Assembly (NCBI RefSeq): GCF_002159335.1
Contig: NZ_NFHP01000005.1
Coordinates: 178,805-242,804 of the forward strand
Reading direction: 5' to 3'
From: Collinsella sp. An7
Lineage (GTDB): Bacteria > Actinomycetota > Coriobacteriia > Coriobacteriales > Coriobacteriaceae
Length of the DNA: 64,000 nucleotides
The position numbers and the translations under genes are program-made. The notes under the pieces are model-generated. The model did no database searches and was not told where the DNA came from. It saw nothing but the letters and a program-made list of their open reading frames with translations. This document shows positions 33,277 to 41,724 of this stretch, one piece after another. How positions within the stretch are numbered: position 1 is the first letter of the stretch; each line of letters starts with the position of its first letter.

Positions 33277-35583
33277 ATGGCGCAGGCACTGAGCAAGGCG
33301 AGCGCGCACGTCTCCTCGGGGGACGTCGCCGAGCGCCACGACAGGCGCGAGTATACGCCCAAGAACGCCGACCGGTCGCTCGGCGGCCGCAACGTCATCA
33401 TCCATGACGTCGGCGACTACCGCGAGGCGATCAACGCCGAGTTCCGCGAGGACGTCCTCGCGTACAATGCCGCGCAGAGGCGCGTCGAGCGGCACAAGTC
33501 GCTCGACTACTACGGCGAGGTCGCCTCGAGCGCGCAGCAGGAGCCCGTCTACGAGTTCGTGATCGGCGTCGGCAGCCGCGAGACGTGCGGCGTGTGCGAC
33601 GACCCGTTCGACGACGAGGAGTTCGAGGCCGCGCAGGCGGCCGACCGCGCCGACGGCGGCCACCGGGCCGACGACTACGAGGCGACTCACTTCGACGGCC
33701 GCCGCTGGTCGCAGATGAAGAAGGACGGGCGCGAGGACGAGGCGAGCGACTACGTCGCCGCGCACCTCGCCAAGGGCCTCAAGGCCGAGGCGCACGACAA
33801 GGCGGTCGCGATCCTCAAGGACGTCGCCCGCGCGCTGATCGAGAACAGGCCCGACCCGAGGACGGGCAGGCGTCCGATCCCGAAGGGGTTCAAGGTCATG
33901 ATGGTCGTGCTGCACGACGACGAGCCGTGCGGCACGCCGCACCTGCACGTCGCCGTGTGCCCGATCGCGGAGGGCTACACGCGCGGCATGCGCCGGCGCA
34001 TCGGGCTCACCAAGGCGCTCGAGCAGGGCGGCTACAAGGGCAAGGGCGCCATGCCCGAGCTCTACGAGCACATCAGGCAAGACGTGATGGTGCCGATCAT
34101 GAAGGCGCACGACGTCGGGCGCGAGTTCAAGGGCAACCACGAGCGCCACCTCGCGGTCGACGAGTTCCAGGCGCGGCGCGACCGCGAGCGCGCCGCCGAG
34201 CGCGCGGAGAGGGCGCGCGGCGAGCTCGCGGGCGTCCGTCGCGAGCTCCACGAGGTCGAGGACGCCGTGGAGGCCGCGCGCGCCGACGCCGACGAGGCGA
34301 GGCGCGAGGCGGCCGACACGAGGCGCGAGGCCGACCGCGACCTCGAGCGGGTCCACCGTGCGAAGCGCGAGGCCGACCGCATGCGCGCCCGCGCCGAGGT
34401 CGCGCTCCACGGCTACGAGCCCCCGGCGGGCGTGGAGCTCGTGCCGCCCGCCGCCATGCCGCCTGAGCTGCGCGCGCTGTGGCGCCTCACCGACGGCGAC
34501 GAGGGCGACGACGCGATCGGCGACATCCCCGGCGACCTCTTGGGCGAGGACGGCGAGCCCGACCTGGACGCGGCCAACGAGCGCGTGGACGACCTCGCCG
34601 ACGAGTTCGCCCGTGAGCGCGGCTATGCCCAGGCCTATGTTGACGGGGACGGCGTGTGGCTCGTCACTCCGCCGCTCGAGTTCATGCGCCAGCAGGACGG
34701 CTACGAGGACGTCGAGAGCGTCGACGAGCTCACCGACGACGACAGGCTCTACTGGTCGGAGAAGTGGTGGGACGAGGCGAGCCTCCGCATCGCCGACGCC
34801 CAGGTCCTCGGGCTCGACCCGACCGTGCCGCACCCCGGCATCGACGAGCGCGAGGCCGCCGTGGAGGCCGCCCGCGCCGACGTCGAGCGCCGCGACCGGG
34901 TCGTCGGCGAGCGCGAGGCGGCCTTCGAGCGCCTGGCGGGGAAGCGCCGTAGCGTGGTCGACGCGCTCGACGCCGAGATCGAGGCCAGGCGCGCCGAGGC
35001 GGCCCGCCTCGGCGCCGAGGCCGACGAGAAGGCCCGCTGGCTCGAGGGCGCCGTCGAGCACGTCAGGGAGGCCGACGCCTACGTCGCGCAGGTGAAAGCG
35101 GATGCCGAGGCTACGCGCAGGGAGGCCGAGGCCGACGCCGAGCGCACGCGCGCTGAGGCCCGCGCCGAGCGCGAGGAGGCCTTGCGAGGCATCACGGACC
35201 GCGCCGAGGAGCGCATCACGGGCTTCCTGAGTCGGGTCGTGGGCGACGTGGGCTACATCGCCTACCGCACGCTCAGCGTGATGGTCGAGATGGGCGTCGG
35301 CGGCGAGCGGTTCGCCTCGGCGGCGCGCGTCTGCATGGACGCGATCAACGAGATGAGCGAGGACGCGGTCGGCCGCCCGTTCGGCCAGACGCTGTCCGGG
35401 CGCGTGCAGGAGCGCGTCGCGAGGTCGTTCGCGCGGGCATTCGCGCGCGACGCCCGCCGCGACGCGGCCGTCCGCGAGGTCGACGACGCGGCGCAGGCGG
35501 GCCGCTCCCGCGACGACGGGCCGGGTCACGTCACCGGCGGCCCGGACGGTCTGAAAGTGGCCGCGCATAAGGACTGGCTGTAG
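33277..35583 (+). CDS. mobV: MobV/Pre-family relaxase
   Basis: A 768-aa plasmid mobilization relaxase. The N-terminal domain (residues 1-290) has the Pre/MobV layout: AERHDRREY near the start, NYREDV-like region replaced by AEFREDVLAYN, and the metal-binding motif LHDDEPCGTPHLH (about 212-225), close to the family HLDETTPHLH. It should nick oriT and lead the strand into a recipient using a helper secretion system. Residues 295-390 and 540-660 are long Ala/Glu/Arg coiled coils, longer than in pMV158-type Mob (about 494 aa). ATG at 33277 after AAAGGGGG. Confidence 0.87.
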   Translation: MAQALSKASAHVSSGDVAERHDRREYTPKNADRSLGGRNVIIHDVGDYREAINAEFREDVLAYNAAQRRVERHKSLDYYGEVASSAQQEPVYEFVIGVGSRETCGVCDDPFDDEEFEAAQAADRADGGHRADDYEATHFDGRRWSQMKKDGREDEASDYVAAHLAKGLKAEAHDKAVAILKDVARALIENRPDPRTGRRPIPKGFKVMMVVLHDDEPCGTPHLHVAVCPIAEGYTRGMRRRIGLTKALEQGGYKGKGAMPELYEHIRQDVMVPIMKAHDVGREFKGNHERHLAVDEFQARRDRERAAERAERARGELAGVRRELHEVEDAVEAARADADEARREAADTRREADRDLERVHRAKREADRMRARAEVALHGYEPPAGVELVPPAAMPPELRALWRLTDGDEGDDAIGDIPGDLLGEDGEPDLDAANERVDDLADEFARERGYAQAYVDGDGVWLVTPPLEFMRQQDGYEDVESVDELTDDDRLYWSEKWWDEASLRIADAQVLGLDPTVPHPGIDEREAAVEAARADVERRDRVVGEREAAFERLAGKRRSVVDALDAEIEARRAEAARLGAEADEKARWLEGAVEHVREADAYVAQVKADAEATRREAEADAERTRAEARAEREEALRGITDRAEERITGFLSRVVGDVGYIAYRTLSVMVEMGVGGERFASAARVCMDAINEMSEDAVGRPFGQTLSGRVQERVARSFARAFARDARRDAAVREVDDAAQAGRSRDDGPGHVTGGPDGLKVAAHKDWL

Positions 35584-35620
35584 CGTCTGGACGGATTCAC
35601 AGCCCGCTGACGGCGTGATT

Positions 35621-35668
35621 GAGCCCGCGTGCCCCCCTGTGCTAGTGCCGGGGGCTCGCGGGCTTTCT
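35621..35668 (+). terminator. Terminator after the relaxase gene
   Basis: GAGCCCGCG...CCCCC pairs with GGGGGCTCGCGGGC, followed by TTTCT. The stem has one bulge. Confidence 0.6.
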
Positions 35669-35770
35669 ACGTGCCTGCAGAGCCCTCACATGGTGTAAGC
35701 GCTGCGCAAATGCGCGTTTATATGCGACGTGAGATAATGCCTTCAATAAACGTCGAGGGAGTTGATGCAG

Positions 35771-36727
35771 ATGCCACAGGTAAAACTCGGGAAAATCGAG
35801 CCGGTGCCCGTCCGCGAGGTATGGCCGCACGAGGCGCTTAACTTCACGAAGTGGCTCGCCGAAGAGGAAAACCTCGCGCAGCTCGGGGATGCCTGCTCGA
35901 TTGACCTCGAGCTCGTGGACACGGAAAGCGCCGTGGGGTCGTTCGCCGTCGACATCTTCGCGAAGGAGACCGGCTCCGACCGCCGCGTCGTCATCGAGAA
36001 CCAACTCGAGGACACCAACCACGACCACCTCGGCAAAATCATCACCTACGCTGCGGGCAAAGGCGCTGACGTGGTCATCTGGGTCGTCGCCCGCGCCCGC
36101 GACGAGCACCGGAGGGCGATTGAGTGGCTGAACGAGCACACCGACGACGAGTGCTCATTCTTCCTCGTCGAGATCGAGGTGTGGCGTATCGGCGACTCTC
36201 CGATGGCGCCGAGGTTCAACGTGGTCGAGTCGCCGAACGAGTGGGCACGCGCCGAGAAGGCGAAGGACGGGCTCAGCGACACGAAATCGGCCCAGCTCGG
36301 CTACTGGCAGGCATATCGCGAGGCAGCCCTTTCCGACCCGGACTTCTCCAAGGTCATGCGCCCGCGGAAGGCGCGTGCTCAGCACTGGTCAGACGTCAAC
36401 GTCGGCTCGTCGAGGTACCACCTGTGCATGCTCGCCGTCGTGCAGGGGCGGCGCATCGGCGTCGAGGTCTGCATATCGAACGACAAGGACTTCGGCAAAG
36501 TGGTGTTCGACCACCGGCAGGAGCTCGAACAGCTGCTCGGCGCAAAAGGCGAGCCCTACGACGCCAAGAAGTCGTGCGGCATACGCTTCTACCGCGAGAA
36601 CTGCGACGTCAAGGGAAAGCCCGAGATGTGGGGCGACTACATCGCATGGCAGCTCCACGCCGCCGTGCAGCTTCGCGAGGCGATGATCGGCATCGACGAG
36701 GCTTACGTTGCGGATGCAGGCGAGTAG
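35771..36727 (+). CDS. DUF4268 protein with PD-(D/E)XK nuclease-like fold
   Basis: A 318-aa protein. The N-terminal half has the nuclease-fold residues: Asp in FAVDIFAKE (about residue 60) and Glu-x-Gln in VVIENQLEDTNHDHLGK (about 76-80). The C-terminal half matches DUF4268 (YWQAYREAA, then ISNDKDFG and the WQL region). Relatives occur in mobile islands and are thought to be nucleases. Three possible starts (TTG 35762, ATG 35765, ATG 35771); the last has the best distance to GAGGGAG. A single gene of defence-like cargo. Confidence 0.8.
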   Translation: MPQVKLGKIEPVPVREVWPHEALNFTKWLAEEENLAQLGDACSIDLELVDTESAVGSFAVDIFAKETGSDRRVVIENQLEDTNHDHLGKIITYAAGKGADVVIWVVARARDEHRRAIEWLNEHTDDECSFFLVEIEVWRIGDSPMAPRFNVVESPNEWARAEKAKDGLSDTKSAQLGYWQAYREAALSDPDFSKVMRPRKARAQHWSDVNVGSSRYHLCMLAVVQGRRIGVEVCISNDKDFGKVVFDHRQELEQLLGAKGEPYDAKKSCGIRFYRENCDVKGKPEMWGDYIAWQLHAAVQLREAMIGIDEAYVADAGE

Positions 36728-36884
36728 GCCGATGCTGGGCGGCCGATTGCTGGACGCGAGCTTTGCGGCCCCTAGCTGGGCGATAGTCAGGGACCGCGGA
36801 CTTTTCCGTTTCGCGCGCGGAAGGTAAGATTTGACTTAAGGAATCCGTTAAGGTTTGAGGAGAAAAGTTGAGGAGAAAAGCCTA

Positions 36885-37736
36885 ATGGAGAAGAAGAACG
36901 AGAAAAGCAACACGCTCAGAGATATCAAAGAAATAGCGGGAGGACTATCAGTCGTTGCAGTCGCCATCGTTTTCGTTATTTTCATCGTCGCAAGACTTAT
37001 GGGGATTGATACAGACAATCTTGACCTGGGCATATTTGGAGCGATTCTTGGCCTCCCAATAGTTGTTTGGGCGATTCTCCATTTCTTTCTCGATTATTTG
37101 GAATACTTCGTTCGAACATATTCCGGACTCATTATCGGTGGTGCATTCATTCTTCTCATCATCTCTGTGCTTGCGGATGTGCGTGTTGGCCGAGAGATAG
37201 CCCTTCCCATGTCCAGCATTTCCTTGCTTTTCCTAGCTGGTGTGATGCTAATTTTGAGATGGTATATTCGATCACGTGATGCAGTTACTGACAAAGTTCG
37301 CAATATTACTATCTGCCGGGCTAAAGATAAGACAGATTGCATTCAAATCAACAACTTTTCGTTTGATCGAATTGAAAACGTTGTAATCACCTATGTTGCT
37401 GAGCAACTACGCACAGGCACATATGCAAACACAAGTGCCGGAGAGATGATTAATGATAAAAACAAGCGAATCAAGATTAGGTTCCTTAACCGTGGTTCTT
37501 ATCAAATGAAGGTTCCAGACAGCTGGTCTTCTTTGATTGAGACAATATGTTTGCAGGCTGGAAATGACGATAGATGTCGATTATATGAAGTGGCATTTCA
37601 GGCAGATGGAAAAAGCTGGATAAAACGCGGTGGTATTTCGGGGTCGGTTGTCACAGAAATCAACGAATCCCCCCTTCAGTATTATCCAGCGGCAAGTATT
37701 CCCGACGATTGGTCAGAAGCATTGTCAGTCGTCTGA
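36885..37736 (+). CDS. AT-rich membrane protein of unknown function
   Basis: A 283-aa protein. Four hydrophobic segments lie in the N-terminal half (about residues 20-42, 50-70, 80-98 and 105-122). The C-terminal 150 residues are a soluble domain (NITICRAKDKTDCIQINNFS and on) of unknown fold. Codon use is strikingly AT-rich against the GC-rich neighbours, a sign of recent gain from another host. GAGGAGAAAAGCCTA precedes the ATG at 36885. It is next to the DUF4268 gene; a joint role in defence is possible but unproven. Confidence 0.7.
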   Translation: MEKKNEKSNTLRDIKEIAGGLSVVAVAIVFVIFIVARLMGIDTDNLDLGIFGAILGLPIVVWAILHFFLDYLEYFVRTYSGLIIGGAFILLIISVLADVRVGREIALPMSSISLLFLAGVMLILRWYIRSRDAVTDKVRNITICRAKDKTDCIQINNFSFDRIENVVITYVAEQLRTGTYANTSAGEMINDKNKRIKIRFLNRGSYQMKVPDSWSSLIETICLQAGNDDRCRLYEVAFQADGKSWIKRGGISGSVVTEINESPLQYYPAASIPDDWSEALSVV

Positions 37737-37753
37737 TATGTTCGAGCAATTAC

Positions 37754-37792
37754 GAAACCCCTGTCCAGACGCTACGTCTGGGCAGGGGTTTC
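37754..37792. terminator. Bidirectional terminator between convergent genes
   Basis: GAAACCCCTG...CCAGAC pairs with GTCTGG...CAGGGGTTTC: a 17-bp stem with 5-nt loop, between the plus-strand membrane gene and the minus-strand small-protein genes. Confidence 0.8.
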
Positions 37793-37813
37793 GTCTATTC
37801 GTCTACTTTCTCG

Positions 37814-37966
37814 TTATCCCCCCCCCTCGAGCGCGTACTGCGCCGCCGTGGCGACGCCGGCGACATAGCCGCGCAGCCACGCGGGGTCGAAAGCGTCGCG
37901 CTCCTCGCCGCTCGTGACGTGCGCCAGGTCCTCGAGCAGGTGCAGAACGTAGGTCCTCGCGTCCAT
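37814..37966 (-). CDS. Small protein, paralogue of the broken gene at 52566-52729
   Basis: A 50-aa protein beginning MDARTYVLHLLEDLAHVTS. The second copy at 52729 begins MDAKKYVLRLLEDLEHVTS. GGGGAGGTGAGACC before the ATG at 37966 is an excellent ribosome site. Unknown function. It closes the first of the two duplicated small-protein clusters. Confidence 0.65.
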   Translation of the reverse strand: MDARTYVLHLLEDLAHVTSGEERDAFDPAWLRGYVAGVATAAQYALEGGG

Positions 37967-38032
37967 GGTCTCACCTCCCCTCGGTCGCGCACGAGCGTAG
38001 CGCCCCGGGCGCGGCCGAGGTGAAACCATGGT

Positions 38033-38365
38033 TTACATCAGGCCGTCCTCGCCCGCCTCCGTGTAGAAGGCGTACTCCGGCTCGAAGGCCGGGTCACCGT
38101 AGGCGGCCTCGATCTCCTTGACGCTCATGCGGCTGACCTCGTCGGATGTGAACTGCCCGTTGTCGGCGAGTATCCACGCATGGGGCCACCAGCTCGGGTA
38201 GGCGGCCCAGACGTTCAGCCAGTCCTCCTCGGCGACGTACTCGCCCATGTCATTCAGGCGGTAGACGCCCTCGTACGGCTCGAACTCGTCGCGGACGCAC
38301 GCCCTGAGCTCGTCGGTCACGTCGAGGACCCGGCTCATGGCCTCGGATCCGATTGCGTTGCCCAT
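38033..38365 (-). CDS. Unknown 110-aa protein, paralogue of 53191-53523
   Basis: A 110-aa acidic protein with FEPYEGVYRLND, WWPHAWILADNGQFTSDEVS and PAFEPEYAFYTEAGEDG. About 60 per cent of residues agree by eye with the protein at 53191-53523. ATG at 38365 chosen because GGAGGG lies at the right distance and the paralogue starts at the same point; the ATG 6 nt upstream overlaps that site. Unknown function. Confidence 0.65.
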   Translation of the reverse strand: MGNAIGSEAMSRVLDVTDELRACVRDEFEPYEGVYRLNDMGEYVAEEDWLNVWAAYPSWWPHAWILADNGQFTSDEVSRMSVKEIEAAYGDPAFEPEYAFYTEAGEDGLM

Positions 38366-38441
38366 GGTCATCCCTCCTGACCTCGTGAGACGATTCTCTT
38401 GATGCGGTGCGCCGCCTGGAAGCAGGCCCGCGCCTGCATCT

Positions 38442-38786
38442 TCACCCCTCCTCGGCGATGAGCGCGGGCGCGAGGCGCGCCATGACCGCCATCTGGCCGA
38501 AGTTGCCGTAGCGCACGGCAGTGCCCACCTCGGCGAGGCCCAGGCGCTCGAGCTCGCGCAGGTACATGAGGTTGTCCGTGGGGACGAACGCCCAGTCGTC
38601 TCCGGGAAGCGCCTGCTCGGGCAGGTTGACTGTCAGGTCGCACCACAGGCCGTCGTCGAACTCGTCCTCGGGCTCGAGCTCGTAGAGCAGGACCGCAGGG
38701 CGGCCGTTGGCCTCGTAGCGGCCGAGCGCGGGCGTGAGCGCGGGGGCGCCCGGGACCCGGATCTGAATCGTGGTGAACGTGAGCAT
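38442..38786 (-). CDS. DUF4313-like protein, paralogue of 54226-54567
   Basis: A 114-aa protein. NGRPAVLLYE, then DGLWCDLTVNLP and GDDWAFVPTDN fit the DUF4313 family, found mainly on mobile elements of actinobacteria and firmicutes; function unknown. The second copy in the element shares these blocks almost exactly. GAGAGGAGCCAGCC precedes the ATG at 38786. First gene of this small minus-strand cluster. Confidence 0.7.
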   Translation of the reverse strand: MLTFTTIQIRVPGAPALTPALGRYEANGRPAVLLYELEPEDEFDDGLWCDLTVNLPEQALPGDDWAFVPTDNLMYLRELERLGLAEVGTAVRYGNFGQMAVMARLAPALIAEEG

Positions 38787-39220
38787 GGCTGGCTCCTCTC
38801 TCCGATTGCCGTCGAGGGGCCGTCCGTGGCCGCGCGGGCACGCGGGGCCCTCGTGGACGTTAAAGGGACGATTGGGAGCCGTTGAATGGACGCGGCGGCG
38901 GCGCGGGGCGGGCGCGTCCGCTCAATGGTCGTTTGCGAGGCGTTTGACGGGACGCTGAACGGATACGGGGCGCGCAGGGCGGGGGGTGTCCGATGATGGG
39001 CGCTTTGAGGGACGCTCGATGGCGCTTTGAGGAGCGGTGGACGATGAAGGGCCGTTTGCGGGGCGTTTGACGGGACGCGGCGGAAAATCGGCGGAGTAAC
39101 AGCTGACTTACAGCGCTTTTAGTGCGAAAAAAATGCTGAAAAAGTCATGACATGCTGAATGGGAATATATTAGCCAGTGGTATAATTAAATCGCATAATA
39201 GCAGTTGATACGGGGTGAAT
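38787..39220. other. Intergenic region before parA with iteron-like repeats
   Basis: No gene. The left half is GC-rich with the repeats listed at 38859-39078; the right end (39100-39220) turns AT-rich and should hold the parA promoter (TATAAT at 39180-39185 in GGTATAATTAAA). Confidence 0.6.
38859..39078. repeat. Iteron-like direct repeats upstream of parA
   Basis: A degenerate unit near GGCGTTTGACGGGACGC recurs at 38939-38955, 38999-39015 (GGCGCTTTGAGGGACGC), 39021-39037 and 39062-39078; weaker forms start near 38859 and 38880. The first and last share 29 nt (38927-38955, 39050-39078) with two differences. All point the same way. They could be parS sites for the ParA/RHH pair, or iterons of an origin. 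Confidence 0.65.
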
Positions 39221-39793
39221 ATGACCAAGACGAACCACATCCCCACCATCGCCGTCGTGAACCAGAAGGGCGGCGTCGGCAAGAGCTTCATCGCCGACGA
39301 GCTCGCGTTCTGGTGCGACCGCAACGACGTCCCCTGCGAGCTCGTGGAGCTGGACCCGCAGGGCGGCATGTCCCACGCCTCGGACGACGTCGAGGGCGCC
39401 CGCGTGCGCATCATCGACACGCCGGGCGCGCTGCGCGCCGAGCTGCGCGACGTGCTCACCGAGGCCGACGCGGTCGTCGTGCCGGTGAGGCCGAGCGAGC
39501 GCGGCGTCACGGCCACCGAGCGCATGCTCGGGCTCGTCGAGGACGTCTGCGAGGGCGCTGCGGGCTTCCTCGTGGTCAACTGCTGGAACCGCTTCCGCAC
39601 GGCGCGCTCGTTCAGGCGCCACGAGGACGAGTGGGACGCCCGGGGCTGGAACGTGTTCCACGTGCCGCAGGCCGAGCTGGTCGTCCAGGCCGAGGAGACG
39701 CGCAAGAGCGTCGTCGAGCTCAACCGGCGCGCTCGGGTGTCCGTGGCGGTCGACGAGCTGTGCGGGGTCGTCGTCGGGGAGGTGCTGGCATGA
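39221..39793 (+). CDS. parA: ParA-family partition ATPase
   Basis: A 190-aa deviant Walker ATPase of the small ParA type used with ribbon-helix-helix partners. Walker A is KGGVGKS (about residue 16-22), the switch is RIIDTPGALRAE, and VVPVRPSERG follows. It should spread on the nucleoid to segregate the element in its excised or plasmid form. ATG at 39221 chosen over GTG at 39215. Stop overlaps the next start (ATGA). Confidence 0.88.
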   Translation: MTKTNHIPTIAVVNQKGGVGKSFIADELAFWCDRNDVPCELVELDPQGGMSHASDDVEGARVRIIDTPGALRAELRDVLTEADAVVVPVRPSERGVTATERMLGLVEDVCEGAAGFLVVNCWNRFRTARSFRRHEDEWDARGWNVFHVPQAELVVQAEETRKSVVELNRRARVSVAVDELCGVVVGEVLA

Positions 39794-40044
39794 CGGACGG
39801 AGTCAAGCGTTTCGGTAAGCGGAACCGCGACGAGCAGGAGACGGTCGCCGACGCGATACGCGACGGCGCGCCGATGCCGGAGCCGAGGGCCGAGCGCACC
39901 CGCTGGCAGATGTCGCTGACGGTCGACGAGCGCAGGTGGCTCGACCGCCGATCGCGCGAGCTCGGGCTCACGCGGTCGGGGTACGTGAAGCTGCTCATGC
40001 GCGAGGACCGCGCTCGAGTCGAGCAGGAGGCGGGACGTTCATGA
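39790..40044 (+). CDS. Ribbon-helix-helix partner of ParA
   Basis: An 84-aa protein. A disordered basic N-terminus is followed by RWQMSLTVDERRWLDRRSRE and GLTRSGYVKLLM, a CopG-type ribbon-helix-helix. In small ParA systems such proteins bind repeated sites upstream and act as both centromere-binding protein and repressor; the repeats at 38859-39078 are the obvious targets. Starts inside the parA stop (ATGA overlap), so translation is coupled. Confidence 0.78.
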   Translation: MTDGVKRFGKRNRDEQETVADAIRDGAPMPEPRAERTRWQMSLTVDERRWLDRRSRELGLTRSGYVKLLMREDRARVEQEAGRS

Positions 40045-40101
40045 CGGACGACGGGCGCGGCTCGGTAGACAGGCAGCCATCTTTGGATTGGAGTGATTTA
40101 C

Positions 40102-40566
40102 ATGGGAATCGAGGTCATCGCAGACGGCGTCGTCCGCGACGAGAACCCACATTGGGTCTACTACATCGACGCCGCGCGCGTGGGCGAGCTCGACCCGAAG
40201 CGCTGCGGCAAGTGGATGTACATGACGGCCGACCTCGAGCGCGCCGACGAGCTGGTGCGCGAGGCCGTCGTCACGGGCGCGGTCATCGAGGCGAAGCGCA
40301 GCACGGCGAAGCACGTCGCCCTGTCGCGCGCCGGTACCGGCGTTTGCTGCTTCTACCTCAACGGAGACGACGCCGAGGCGCACCGCCGCGCGATCGGGTT
40401 CCTGCTGGGCCACGGACTCGTCAGGCGAACTAAGGCGGGGCGGCTCTATAACGTCTCGTTCAAGTTCGACGAGCAGACGAGGGCCGGCGAGTACGGCGAC
40501 GACTTCCACGCGAAAACCTGTCTCGCGGACTTCGTCGACCTCGATACGGGCGAGTTTCTGGCATAG
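40102..40566 (+). CDS. Unknown protein downstream of the partition genes
   Basis: A 154-aa soluble protein. No family recognised; NPHWVYYIDAARVGELDPKR and SRAGTGVCCFYLNGDDAEAH stand out. GGATTGGAGTGATTTAC precedes the ATG at 40102. It is separated from the RHH gene by 57 nt and may be the third gene of that unit. After it comes the large symmetrical array. Confidence 0.6.
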   Translation: MGIEVIADGVVRDENPHWVYYIDAARVGELDPKRCGKWMYMTADLERADELVREAVVTGAVIEAKRSTAKHVALSRAGTGVCCFYLNGDDAEAHRRAIGFLLGHGLVRRTKAGRLYNVSFKFDEQTRAGEYGDDFHAKTCLADFVDLDTGEFLA

Positions 40567-40819
40567 CGACGATCGAGGCGGACGCGGCGGGGCGACCGTT
40601 CCGGGAGACCGGGGCGGGCGCCCTTTTCCGTGGCGTCGCTGGGGCGGTCGCGGCGGCCCGTCTCCGGGGGCTGCGGCCGCCGCCCGCTGCGCGGGCGGGC
40701 CGCCGGTGAGGGATGACGCAAGGTGGTGCGGGTGAGGGCGGGGCTGCGAAGCGGCGTTCCGGGGAGACGTCTCCGAACGGCCCTTTCCGCACATCTGATT
40801 ACACAAGTTACAAATCGCA

Positions 40820-41133
40820 GTGTAACCAACGTTTCCGCAGGTAAACAGCACTTTTACCCTAAAAGCGAACAAGTGTTCATGTAACTAACAAAACCGCAGG
40901 TAAACAGGCTAAAAAGTCCGAATATTACACAAGTTACACGTTTTCGAAGGTTTTAGACGTGCGCGAAAGCAAAAGACCGTTTGTTAACGTGGAAGGGAAT
41001 AACGGCCGAAAACGTGTAACCCGTGTAATTATCCGAAAAAAACGCCCTTTGAGCTGCGGTTTTATTAGTTACACGGCTTTTTGGGTCTTTTTCCGGGAAC
41101 ATGCCCTCTGAACTGCGGAAACGTTGGTTACAC
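40820..41133. repeat. 314-bp symmetrical array of three nested inverted blocks
   Basis: Block A (40820-40840, GTGTAACCAACGTTTCCGCA...) is inverted at 41113-41133 without mismatch. Block B (40880-40899, TGTAACTAACAAAACCGCAG) is inverted at 41055-41074 with one change. Block C (40924-40946, ATTACAC-AA-GTTACAC...) is inverted at 41008-41030 with two changes. All three pairs share the centre near 40977. A and B are themselves direct repeats, 60 nt apart. Left arms continue with GTAAACAG, right arms do not. The array resembles an origin or a two-sided operator. Confidence 0.8.
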
Positions 41134-41283
41134 GACCTTTTGTAATCCATGTAAGCGTGCACCGCCGCACCCCTCGCCGTCATCGGCCAGCCCCGCAGGG
41201 CCCGCCGGGAGGCCGCACGTCGCCACGCAGCGGTGACATATAAGTGCGCTTTACCCCCACCTGATATGCTACCTTTCTTATGT

Positions 41284-41309
41284 ACTTTAGTCAAGTAAAG
41301 TGCTAGAAT
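41284..41309 (+). promoter_or_regulatory. Promoter with inverted repeat before the 41348 gene
   Basis: ACTTTA-N6-TAAAGT (41284-41301) directly precedes a -10 like TAGAAT (41304-41309). The repeat would cover the -35 area, so it may be an operator. Confidence 0.45.
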
Positions 41310-41347
41310 ATAGGCAGGTAAACGGTATCGTCTGGTCGGAGTAGCCC

Positions 41348-41719
41348 ATGTCGAAGATGACGTACGAGGAGTCCATCGAGAGCCTGGACGCGCGCATCGA
41401 GCAGCTCCGCGCGCAGCGCCGCGACGAGATCGCGAAACACGAACGGCGCGAGCGCTCTGCCCGTGCCTGCGCGTGCACGACGCTCGGAGAGCTCGTGCTC
41501 GCCTGGTTTGGGGACTGGCACGCGCTCGACCCTGACGAGCTCGTGCTGCTGCTCGCCGAGCTCAAGCCGCGCCGCGAGGGGCTCATGGTCGCCGGGCCCA
41601 CCCCGGGGACGGAGGACGCTCTGCGCGCGTACCGCAGCCTGCGCCGCAACATCGCCGAGGCAGAGGCGCAGCTCGCCGACGAGGACGACCCCGCGGCGCT
41701 CCCCGTCGGCTCGGAGTGA
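41348..41719 (+). CDS. Small coiled-coil protein of unknown function
   Basis: A 123-aa protein. Residues 5-40 (YEESIESLDARIEQLRAQRR) and 90-110 (AYRSLRRNIAEAEAQL) are helical. No family recognised; arrangement recalls small mobilization accessory proteins but lacks a clear ribbon-helix-helix. GGTCGGAGTAGCCC precedes the ATG. The next gene starts 5 nt after its stop. Confidence 0.6.
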   Translation: MSKMTYEESIESLDARIEQLRAQRRDEIAKHERRERSARACACTTLGELVLAWFGDWHALDPDELVLLLAELKPRREGLMVAGPTPGTEDALRAYRSLRRNIAEAEAQLADEDDPAALPVGSE

Positions 41720-41724
41720 CCCGG

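Larger units (their letters stand above)
40567..41347. other. 781-nt gap with a GC-rich and an AT-rich half
   Basis: No gene. The part to about 40790 is GC-rich and shows nothing. From 40795 to 41160 the sequence is AT-rich and holds the symmetrical inverted blocks (40820-41133) and single copies of ACACAAGTTACA and GTAATCCATGTAAG around them. The end holds the promoter of the 41348 gene. Confidence 0.6.
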
